Assembly: GCA_020636505.1 (NCBI GenBank)
Contig: JACJXR010000009.1
Coordinates: 1-64,000, forward strand
Direction: 5' to 3'
From: Chitinophagales bacterium
Lineage (GTDB): Bacteria; Bacteroidota; Bacteroidia; Chitinophagales; Chitinophagaceae
DNA length: 64,000 nt
The number at the start of each line of letters is the position of its first letter. Positions within the stretch are counted from its first letter, which is position 1. Below the pieces are notes generated by a model that was not told the origin of the DNA, searched no databases, and was given only the letters and a program-made list of their open reading frames with translations. This document shows, in pieces, positions 16,876 through 24,900 of the stretch. A program made the translations under genes and the position numbers.

Positions 16876-16917
16876 GATTGTACTGTTTTACTGATTTGAA
16901 AAAATGTTAGTAGAAAA

Positions 16918-16938
16918 GTGACGGGTAGTACCCGACAC
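16918..16938 (-). promoter_or_regulatory. Palindrome upstream of the minus-strand module (possible operator)
   Basis: GTG-a-CGGGTA-g-TACCCG-a-CAC: two 9-bp arms, symmetrical apart from two inner positions, 43 bp before the start of the 112-residue gene and in the 199-bp gap to the divergent YeiH-like gene. Compactness and position suggest a repressor site, perhaps for the HTH protein at 33228-33629. The protein bound is unknown. Confidence 0.4.
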
Positions 16939-17074
16939 GCAAAATCGAGCAGGGGGTGAAATATAGGGGTGGATGTTTATTATCTATGTACAGTTTGATT
17001 GTTACTGCAGACTGTTTCTATAATTAAGCTTGAAATTGTGTTGCAAGTACTTTGCTATATTCGCATAAGTATAT

Positions 17075-18001
17075 ATGCAATTTTATATAAAAGCATCTGC
17101 ATTCATTCTTTGTGCTGTTTTAGCACTATTACAACTAATATCTGCTCCAATAGCTTTGGTGTTAGGCATATTTGTCAGTAACACATTAGGTCACCCTTTT
17201 CCCAATTTGAATAGCAAGGTTACCAAAAGGCTATTACAGTTTTCTATTGTTGGTTTAGGTTTTGGAATGAATGTTGAGAATGCACTAGCATCAAGCTTGA
17301 ATGGTCTACTACTAATAGTTGTAACTATTTTTGGTACAATTATTATTGGATATTTCGTTGGAAAGAATTTAAGAGTTGACAAAAAAATATCTTATTTGAT
17401 TTCAGTCGGTACAGCTATTTGTGGCGGCAGTGCTATCGCTGCAACAGCTCCTATAATAAATGCCGATGATAATCATATAACAGTATCAATGAGTACTGTT
17501 TTTATACTTAACTCAGTTGCCCTTATTATATTCCCTGTAATAGGACACTACATTCCACTTACAGAAATACAATTTGGTTATTGGTCAGCCATAGCTATAC
17601 ATGATACAAGTTCTGTAGTAGGTGCCGCAAGCCAATACGGTAATGAAGCTTTGGAGGTCGCAACAACAGTAAAATTAACACGAGCATTATGGATAGTCCC
17701 GCTATCATTATTAACTGCCATATTCTTCAAGAGTAATTCAGGAAAGACAAAAATTCCCTGGTTTATTGTATTGTTTATCATAGCTATGCTTTTCAATAGC
17801 TACTTTCCTGGTTTGGATACGTTCGCAAAATATATCGTGATCATAGCTAAGTCATGTTTAACCCTGACAATATTCTTGATTGGTTCATCATTGTCATTAA
17901 GTTTTATTAAAAAGACAGGTACACGTCCATTTATACAAGGTTTTTTATTGTGGGTTATTATCTCTATTACATCAATTATTGCTGTAATAGCTATCTACTA
18001 A
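17075..18001 (+). CDS. YeiH/UPF0324 family putative transporter (sulfate-exporter-like)
   Basis: 308 residues, about 9-10 hydrophobic helices, inner membrane. Recognised as the Cons_hypoth698/YeiH family by GLGFGMN and the conserved GTAICGGSAIAATAPII stretch in the first half, then AIHDTSSVVGAAS in the middle. Members are annotated as putative sulfate exporters, but the substrate has rarely been shown. First plus-strand gene of the cargo; an HYC_CC_PP gene follows after 21 bp, so it may be co-transcribed with metal-related genes. Whether it exports an anion linked to metal stress is unknown. Confidence 0.85.
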   Translation: MQFYIKASAFILCAVLALLQLISAPIALVLGIFVSNTLGHPFPNLNSKVTKRLLQFSIVGLGFGMNVENALASSLNGLLLIVVTIFGTIIIGYFVGKNLRVDKKISYLISVGTAICGGSAIAATAPIINADDNHITVSMSTVFILNSVALIIFPVIGHYIPLTEIQFGYWSAIAIHDTSSVVGAASQYGNEALEVATTVKLTRALWIVPLSLLTAIFFKSNSGKTKIPWFIVLFIIAMLFNSYFPGLDTFAKYIVIIAKSCLTLTIFLIGSSLSLSFIKKTGTRPFIQGFLLWVIISITSIIAVIAIY

Positions 18002-18022
18002 AAAAAACTTATATTTGAATAA

Positions 18023-18424
18023 TTGGTCTTGAGCATTTTGAAGCAAATACTTGTCATATTAATAGCAATATGTTATGCCTTCGGCAGTGCCGAAGTAAGT
18101 TTGCATTTTCATTATTGTGGTAAGGTATTTCAATATGTGTCTTTTTTTAGCGATCAAGAGAAAGATTCATGTTGTGGTGAGACAGGGGAAACAGATGGAT
18201 GTTGTAAAAGCGATGTTGTAAAATGTGATGTAGACGATCATAAACAGGGGCCTAAATACTTTCAGTTAAATAAAAAAACAACAGAAGATGCTTCTATAGC
18301 TTTAGCTAGTGAATCGTTTGAAACCTCGAAGTTTGTTAGCTTGATATACCATTACAGCAAGCTACACCCTCCACCAGTTCTCTCAACGAAGGTTTATCTG
18401 GATAATTGCGTTTTTCTTATTTGA
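18023..18424 (+). CDS. HYC_CC_PP family protein (first copy)
   Basis: 133 residues with a TTG start; no in-frame ATG is available near the start, and the hydrophobic N-terminus (ILKQILVILIAICYAFGSA) would be a signal peptide or anchor. Three features name the family: HYCGK, two CC pairs in SCCGETGETDGCCKSD, and PPP in LHPPPVL near the C-terminus. Such small secreted Cys/His-rich proteins often occur beside metal-handling genes in Bacteroidota. The Cys and His residues could bind copper in the periplasm, which is inference. A second, diverged copy lies at 20789-21202. Confidence 0.75.
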   Translation: MVLSILKQILVILIAICYAFGSAEVSLHFHYCGKVFQYVSFFSDQEKDSCCGETGETDGCCKSDVVKCDVDDHKQGPKYFQLNKKTTEDASIALASESFETSKFVSLIYHYSKLHPPPVLSTKVYLDNCVFLI

Positions 18425-18536
18425 TATAAGTCATAATACGGTCAAACAAACCGTATGAACTAACAATTATGTTATGTTTTTGTTTCTATCTAGTCTGATT
18501 GAAATAAGAAAGTTTTATGACTAAAATATAATCAAT

Positions 18537-19880
18537 ATGAAAAAAGCTTTATTGATAATGCTATGCATGTCAGGCATAGCTAATTATACGAATGCGCAAA
18601 ACGCAATAGATAAATACCTGACAGGTACAAATAATTTTAAAGTAGTTGGAAATGCATCTAATGGCTTGCTAAATCCTCAGGATTTAGACTTTGAGCCGGG
18701 TACTAATACTTGGTGGGTACTAAATTATGAAGGTAATACAGGAAGTGTATCTATATTTTTTGATGCTGATGGACCTGATCAAACATCTGAGTTTAGAAGA
18801 GATTCTCACGCCGGACACTTTATGATCAGAGCGTCTGCAATTGCTATCGGTGATAACGGAAATTTTGCTACCGTGCATGAAATACAAAACACAAACTCCG
18901 CATCTCCAACTTTTATGGGGCCTGCATTATGGTCAACAGATACATCGATATTTGCTCGATTAGAGCAAAGTAACTGGGATCCGTCTACACTGTTAGGTAG
19001 TCACTTAGACATGTTGCACCAAAGCCCTTTCGCAATGGGTATAGCTCACGACAACGCAAATGCTTATTGGGTGTTTGATGGTTATAATGGCAATATTTGT
19101 AAGTACGATTTTAAGGCACCTCATATTGTAGGTGGAGATGATCATGCAGATGGAGAAATATACAGATATACTGATGTTACGGTTAAACGCAAATCCGGTG
19201 TGCCGAGTCATATGGCCCTGGATAAGCAGAATAACTGGCTGTATATAGTCGATGGTGGTAATAATCGGATTATAAGAATGAAAACCAATGATGCTACAGA
19301 CGCAGGCCCTTTGACAGTGCCAAGTACAGCTGGAGAGCCGCTCGCAAAATACCGCAATATGACTGGGGCTACTGTAGAAGTTCTCGTAAGTAGTGGACTA
19401 ACCTCCCCGTGTGGAATTGACTATAAGGATAACAGAATTGTAGTGACAGATAATGCCACAGGAGAGATAATCATTTACGATGTGAGTAATGCACCTGCTA
19501 CAGAAGTTGGAAGAATACAATCTGATGCCGGAATTATGGGTGTGAGAATTGATTGGGATAATGGAATATGGTTTGTTAATAGAAATAAGAGGCAGCTTGT
19601 AAAAATTGAGAATGCTAACGTGCCGACAAGTATTAATGGCATACAGTCCAATACGAACCTTGTTGTATATCCTGTTCCGGCTCACGATATTTTAAATGTT
19701 GAATGGAATGGTGATGACGCTGCTGTAATGTTGGTTGATGTTACTGGTAGAACTGTGTACCAAAATAAAATGACCGGAAAGAAGCTGACAATTAATTCTT
19801 CTGCCATGCCATCAGGAATGTATACCTTAGTCTTAAGAACAGATAAACAAGCGATCGCAAGAAAAGTGTTAATAGAATAA
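18537..19880 (+). CDS. Secreted NHL/beta-propeller-like protein with T9SS type A sorting domain
   Basis: 447 residues. A signal peptide (MKKALLIMLCMSGIANYTNAQ) is followed by repeated propeller-like strands such as WLYIVDGGNNRIIRM and GIDYKDNRIVVTDN, of the NHL type. The last ~75 residues (VYPVPAHDILNVEW, LVDVTGRTVYQ, MPSGMYTLVL) are a Por secretion-system type A sorting domain, so the protein should cross the outer membrane by the type IX machinery. Its stop codon abuts the ATG of the HMA-AraC regulator with no gap, so the two are co-transcribed. Ligand unknown; the setting suggests an outer-surface role in metal stress, but no obvious Met/His-rich metal site is visible. Confidence 0.82.
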   Translation: MKKALLIMLCMSGIANYTNAQNAIDKYLTGTNNFKVVGNASNGLLNPQDLDFEPGTNTWWVLNYEGNTGSVSIFFDADGPDQTSEFRRDSHAGHFMIRASAIAIGDNGNFATVHEIQNTNSASPTFMGPALWSTDTSIFARLEQSNWDPSTLLGSHLDMLHQSPFAMGIAHDNANAYWVFDGYNGNICKYDFKAPHIVGGDDHADGEIYRYTDVTVKRKSGVPSHMALDKQNNWLYIVDGGNNRIIRMKTNDATDAGPLTVPSTAGEPLAKYRNMTGATVEVLVSSGLTSPCGIDYKDNRIVVTDNATGEIIIYDVSNAPATEVGRIQSDAGIMGVRIDWDNGIWFVNRNKRQLVKIENANVPTSINGIQSNTNLVVYPVPAHDILNVEWNGDDAAVMLVDVTGRTVYQNKMTGKKLTINSSAMPSGMYTLVLRTDKQAIARKVLIE

Positions 19881-20453
19881 ATGCAACTTCATATAAAAAA
19901 TATGGTTTGCGACCGATGTAAATTGGTAGTAAAGGCTGAGCTTGAAAAGCTTGGCCTTTCTCCATTATCGGTACAGTTGGGTGTCGTGCAGTTACAAGAA
20001 GAATCTATACCAAATGAAGTCGTAGAAAAATTAAAAAACAGACTTAAAGAGTTAGGCTTTGAAATTATAGATGACAGGCGCAGCAGGTTAATAGAGGGAG
20101 TCAAAAAAATCATTATTGAGCTACTATATTCTGATAACGAATACCCTAATGTAAAGGTAAGTGACCTTCTGGCTAATAAGCTACACTATGATTATAGCTA
20201 TTTGAGCAGATTGTTCTCAGAGACAGAAGGCATTACTATTGAACATTACCTGATACTGCAAAAAATAGAGCGGACAAAAGAACTGATTATATACGATGAA
20301 CTTACATTGTCAGATATAGCGTACCAATTAGGCTATAGCAGCACAGCACATTTGTCTGCTCAATTTAAAAAAGTCACAGGCATGACTCCTGGAACATTTC
20401 GCAAACAACAAGCCCAAAGCAGAAAAGAATTGGATAAAGTAGGTAAAAAGTAA
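19881..20453 (+). CDS. HMA-AraC fusion: putative copper-responsive transcription regulator
   Basis: 190 residues with two parts. Residues 1-70 are a heavy-metal-associated domain with the ligand pair in MVCDRC and the beta-alpha-beta pattern ending ELGFEII. Residues ~75-180 are an AraC/XylS-type double helix-turn-helix with LTLSDIAYQLGYSSTAHLSAQFKKVTG read as its second HTH in two pieces. There is no cupin-type AraC sensing domain; the HMA domain takes its place. The ATG follows the previous stop directly (TAAATG). It is placed between the propeller gene and the HMA chaperone gene, upstream of the efflux genes. A role as a Cu(I)/Ag(I) sensor that activates the cargo follows from domain make-up and context and is not shown. 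Confidence 0.82.
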   Translation: MQLHIKNMVCDRCKLVVKAELEKLGLSPLSVQLGVVQLQEESIPNEVVEKLKNRLKELGFEIIDDRRSRLIEGVKKIIIELLYSDNEYPNVKVSDLLANKLHYDYSYLSRLFSETEGITIEHYLILQKIERTKELIIYDELTLSDIAYQLGYSSTAHLSAQFKKVTGMTPGTFRKQQAQSRKELDKVGKK

Positions 20454-20536
20454 AAATCTTGTAAATATTAGCGTGAATTCTATAAGGCTGATAAATATGA
20501 TAGAAGGAACTTTGTACTGTACTAATATCTATTGAG

Positions 20537-20749
20537 ATGAGCGAACTAAAATTCAAAACAAATATTAACTGTGGCGGCTGTGTCAAAGCTGTGTCTGGTA
20601 CATTAAATTGCAACTTAGAGATTGAGTCCTGGAATGTAGATGTAACCAATCCTGACAAGATATTAACTGTTAAAACAAATACACTTAGCCCGGAACAGGT
20701 AGTAGAATTGATTAACAATATAGGATTTGTAGCAAAACAAGCATCTTAG
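20537..20749 (+). CDS. HMA-domain copper chaperone-like protein
   Basis: 70 residues, the size of CopZ/Atx1-like metallochaperones. The metal-binding motif is NCGGC (residues 11-15), with the usual start of helix 1 after it (VKAVSGTL) and a C-terminal INNIGFVAK strand. Cytoplasmic. Such proteins deliver Cu(I) to P1B ATPases or to a sensor; here both a sensor with its own HMA domain (19881-20453) and an ATPase lacking an HMA domain (28774-30798) are encoded nearby. Confidence 0.85.
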   Translation: MSELKFKTNINCGGCVKAVSGTLNCNLEIESWNVDVTNPDKILTVKTNTLSPEQVVELINNIGFVAKQAS

Positions 20750-20788
20750 TCACCTGTAGTCAAGATTTGGTATCTTTATGAATAGACA

Positions 20789-21202
20789 ATGAAAAAAGTC
20801 TTAGTAGCCATATTATCCATCTTTTATCTTCTGAGCTCTTCAGGCTTCGTTGTATATGAGCACTACTGCATGGGAGAGTTGGCGCAGGCCTCTATATCCA
20901 ACAATGTTTCTGACAAGGGACAATGCAGTAAGTGTGGTATGGAGAATAAAAAGGGTGAAGAAAATGGCTGCTGTAAAGACGAACAGAAGTTTGTAAAAAC
21001 AGATGACCAGAATACTGGTGTTAAGTTAGTTATTAACAAGAGCCTTATTACATTAGCAGACCTGCCATCTTATTTAACCTACGATTATACGCTTCATTCA
21101 TCTTACGGTACTGATATTAACACAGGGCTACCTCATGCTCCTCCATATACAGATATCTACAAGCATCCTATTTTCATTCGGGTGCAGTCTTTATTGATTT
21201 GA
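20789..21202 (+). CDS. HYC_CC_PP family protein (second copy)
   Basis: 137 residues. A signal peptide-like start (MKKVLVAILSIFYLLSSSG) is followed by HYCMG, then CSKCGM and GCCKDEQ, and APPY near the C-terminus, the same HYC, CC and PP landmarks as in 18023-18424. The two copies are strongly diverged in sequence, so they are not a recent duplication. Likely periplasmic and probably metal-binding by its Cys, His and Met residues. It lies 39 bp after the HMA chaperone gene. Confidence 0.78.
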   Translation: MKKVLVAILSIFYLLSSSGFVVYEHYCMGELAQASISNNVSDKGQCSKCGMENKKGEENGCCKDEQKFVKTDDQNTGVKLVINKSLITLADLPSYLTYDYTLHSSYGTDINTGLPHAPPYTDIYKHPIFIRVQSLLI

Positions 21203-21231
21203 TACAACACATTTTTTGCGATAGCTATTAG

Positions 21232-21263
21232 TGCATCCAAACTATAGCACACTATAGTATGCA
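21232..21263 (+). promoter_or_regulatory. Palindrome upstream of the DUF3347-cus-copB operon
   Basis: actatag (21241-21247) and ctatagt (21252-21258) are perfect inverted repeats around a 4-nt centre. Outside them tgcat (21232-21236) and atgca (21259-21263) also pair, leaving a 4-nt bulge on one side. It stands in the 124-bp gap before the DUF3347 lipoprotein gene, the first gene of the efflux operon. Candidate binding site of a metal-responsive regulator such as the HMA-AraC protein. Confidence 0.4.
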
Positions 21264-21326
21264 TTAACGTCTGTCGCATTTTTGTTGCCCACCAATCATA
21301 TTTAATAATTTAAAAATATTTATCTT

Positions 21327-21929
21327 ATGAAAAGTTTAATTTATGTCATGTTACTCATGAGCGCAGTAATGTTTGTAGCATGTAATAATGGTAATGATAC
21401 ACATCACGATCATAACCATGATGGTCATGAGCATGGTATGTCCAACGAAGATATTCCTGTTGTAAAAGCAGAAATGGAAACAGATTCAATGTTTCAGGAA
21501 CACATAGATGTAATCGCTCACTTTTATACACATATTCAAACAGCATTAGCTGATGATGATACAAAAGAGGCTTCCATTAGAGCTAAGCAGCTTTTAGCTC
21601 ATATGCACGAATACGATACAGTAACATTTAGTGAGAACGAACAGGAAGTGTATGATAAATATGAAGCTAAAATAGTTGAACTGTCTAGTGCTATCCAAAG
21701 TGCTGAGGATATAGATGCGCAAAGGAAACATTTTGAAAGTATGTCAGATGTTATGTACCAGCTAGTGAAAACTATTGGCACGACAGAGCCATTGTACAAA
21801 TCATATTGCCCTATGGCTTTCGATGGCAAAGGTGCAATGTGGCTGAGCGAAACTGAGGAAATAGCTAATCCATACTACGGAGCTTCCATGTATAGCTGCG
21901 GTAGTGTGCAGGAAGTTGTGAAGCGATAA
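21327..21929 (+). CDS. DUF3347 domain lipoprotein, His-rich N-terminus
   Basis: 200 residues. A lipoprotein signal with lipobox MFVAC puts Cys19 as the acylated residue. A His/Asp/Gly-rich linker (THHDHNHDGHEHG) follows, and then a DUF3347 domain ending in YCPMAFDGKG, NPYYGASMYSCGSV. The same domain forms the C-terminus of the CusB-like adaptor at 26995-28755, where CPM, NPYYG and CGSV recur. Probably a periplasmic metal-binding protein that collects Cu/Ag for the efflux pump. First gene of the operon running to copB. Confidence 0.85.
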   Translation: MKSLIYVMLLMSAVMFVACNNGNDTHHDHNHDGHEHGMSNEDIPVVKAEMETDSMFQEHIDVIAHFYTHIQTALADDDTKEASIRAKQLLAHMHEYDTVTFSENEQEVYDKYEAKIVELSSAIQSAEDIDAQRKHFESMSDVMYQLVKTIGTTEPLYKSYCPMAFDGKGAMWLSETEEIANPYYGASMYSCGSVQEVVKR

Positions 21930-21957
21930 ATACAATCAAGGCATCATAAATCAAATT

Positions 21958-24900
21958 ATGCTTAACAGAGTCATACATTATTTTCTGCATAACAAACTGG
22001 TAACGGTATTGGTATTAGTGCTGTTTGTAGCATGGGGCGTGGTAACTGCTCCCTTTGGATGGAAAGTAGGTGCACTACCATCAGACCCTGTTCCTGTAGA
22101 TGCGATACCTGATATTGGCGAAAACCAACAAATAGTTTTTACTAAATGGCCGGGACGCTCGCCCCAGGATATAGAAGACCAGATCACATACCCGCTAACA
22201 ACCTCTTTGTTGGGTATCCCGGGGGTGAAGTCAATACGTAGCTCCTCTATGTTTGGGTTTAGCAGTATCTACATCATTTTTGATGAAGATATAGAGTTCT
22301 ATTGGTCACGTTCCCGCATATTGGAAAAGCTCAATTCTCTGCCATCAGGTTTATTGCCCGATGCAGTGCAGCCTTCCTTAGGTCCTGATGCCACAGCTCT
22401 AGGGCAGGTATATTGGTACACATTGGAAGGGAGAGACAAAGACGGCAATCCTACTGGCGGTTGGGATTTACATGAACTTCGAACTGTACAGGATTTTTAT
22501 GTAAAGTATGCACTTAATGGTGCTGAAGGAGTATCAGAAGTAGCTTCAATTGGTGGCTACGTACAGGAATATCAGGTGGATGTTAATCCTGATGCATTGA
22601 AGGCTTATAACATACCGTTGCACAAAGTGATGTTAGCGGTTAAAAACTCGAACAAGGATGTAGGTGCTAAAACAATAGAAATTAACAGAGCTGAATATCT
22701 CGTACGAGGCTTGGGGTATATCAAATCTATCGAAGACCTTGAATTGGCAGTTGTTGACGTACACGATAATGTGCCGATACGTATAAAAGATATTGGTGTT
22801 GTAACTACTGGCCCTGCTACTCGCAGAGGGTTGTTGGATAAAGAAGGTGCTGAAGTAGTTGGCGGTGTTGTGGTTACTCGTTACGGTGCAAATCCTTTGG
22901 AAGTCATCAACAACGTAAAAGATAAGATTCAGGAAATAGCTCCGGGATTACCTAAGAAAACAATTGCAGATGGACGGGAAAGCCAATTGACTATTGTCCC
23001 TTTTTATGACCGAACACAATTGATCTATGAGACTTTGGGCACGTTAGAGGAAGCATTATCTCTTGAGTTACTGATTACTATTCTAGTTGTTGTGATTATG
23101 GTGCTGAACCTGAGAGCTTCAATAATAATTTCCAGTTTATTGCCATTAGCTGTGTTGATGGTTTTCATCGCAATGCGGTATTTCGGTGTAGACGCAAATA
23201 TAGTTGCCCTGTCAGGAATAGCTATAGCTATTGGAACAATGGTTGACCTGGGAATAGTTTTATCTGAGAATGTCATCAAGCATATTAAAGAATCTTCCCA
23301 AGGACAAAAGCTGATTGATACAGTCTATAACGCATCTGCTGAAGTAAGTGGTGCAATAGTAACAGCCGTAACTACAACTATTGTGAGCTTCATACCTGTA
23401 TTCACCATGCAAGGTGCTGAAGGTAAGCTCTTCCGTCCGTTGGCTTTTACTAAGACATTTGCTTTGTTAGCTTCATTAGTAGTCGCATTATTGATATTGC
23501 CAACTATTGCACACTGGTTGTTTGGCGTTAAGCTTGATAAAGGTAAGCGCAGTAAAGCATTTAATATTATTCTGATTGTAGCAGGGTTGTTATCATTCAT
23601 TTTTGTAAATGCTTGGGCTGGTTTAACCTTAATAGCTTTTGGTATAGGTTGGTTTGTAACGGAATACAGCAAAAAGGATAATTTCTTAACCCGAAACCTG
23701 CCTATCATCATTACAGTAGTATCAGTAACGTGGATATTGGCTCGGTACTGGATGCCATTAGGTGCAGGAAGGTCGTTATTCGTCAATTATATATTCGTCG
23801 CAGGCATCGTCGTTCTAATACTCTTGTTCTTTTATCTGCTTGAAAGGTATTATGAACGTATACTGAGTTGGTGTCTTGCTAATAAGCGAAAGTTCTTGAT
23901 GATACCTGCTGTACTCATGTTCTTTGCATTAAATATCTGGGTAGGTTTTAATGCAATGTTTGGTTTTGTAGCCAAAGGCTTTGATGCTGTTAATGTTAAT
24001 ATCAGAGCGACTAAAGTGTGGTCGGGTCTGTCTCATACCTTCCCCGGCATTGGTAAAGAGTTTATGCCTTCACTGGATGAAGGCAGTTTCTTGTTAATGC
24101 CAACATCCATGCCTCATGCTGGTATTGAGCAGAACAAGCAGGTTGTACAGCAACTTGATATGTTGGTGGCTAATATTCCCGAAGTAGATCAGGTAGTCGG
24201 TAAAATGGGACGAGCAGAGTCAGCTTTAGATCCTGCACCTATATCCATGTATGAGAATATCATTAACTACAAACCTGAATACATGATTAATGCCAAAGGG
24301 CATCGTGTCAGATATCAAACAGACGATGAGGATAGGTTTGTATTGGTTAATGGAGATACTTTAAGCAATGAAGATGCTATAAAACAAGGTGTAAAGCAGT
24401 CGATGCTAATTGAAGATGAAAACGGACAATACTTCAGAAATTGGCGAAGCCACATACATTCTCCTGACGATATATGGAATGAGATAACACAGGTGAGTCA
24501 TATTCCCGGCATGACATCTGCACCTAAACTACAACCAATAGAGACAAGGCTAGTGATGTTGCAGACAGGTATGCGTGCTCCTATGGGGATTAAAGTATAT
24601 GGGCCTGATCTGGAAACAATAGAAGACTTCGGATTGAAGTTGGAAGAAATACTAAAACAAGTGCCATCTGTAAAGAAAGAAGCTGTATTTGCAGACCGTA
24701 TAGTGGGTAAGCCTTACATGCATTTGGATATAGATAGAAATGCAATAGCTCGTTACGGATTAAGTGTAGAAGAAGTGCAACGTTCTATTGAGACTGCTAT
24801 TGGCGGTATGCAAATTACCTCAACAGTTGAGGGAAGAGAACGGTATCCTGTTCGTGTACGTTACCCTCGTGAGTTAAGAGATGATCCAGAAAGTTTATCA

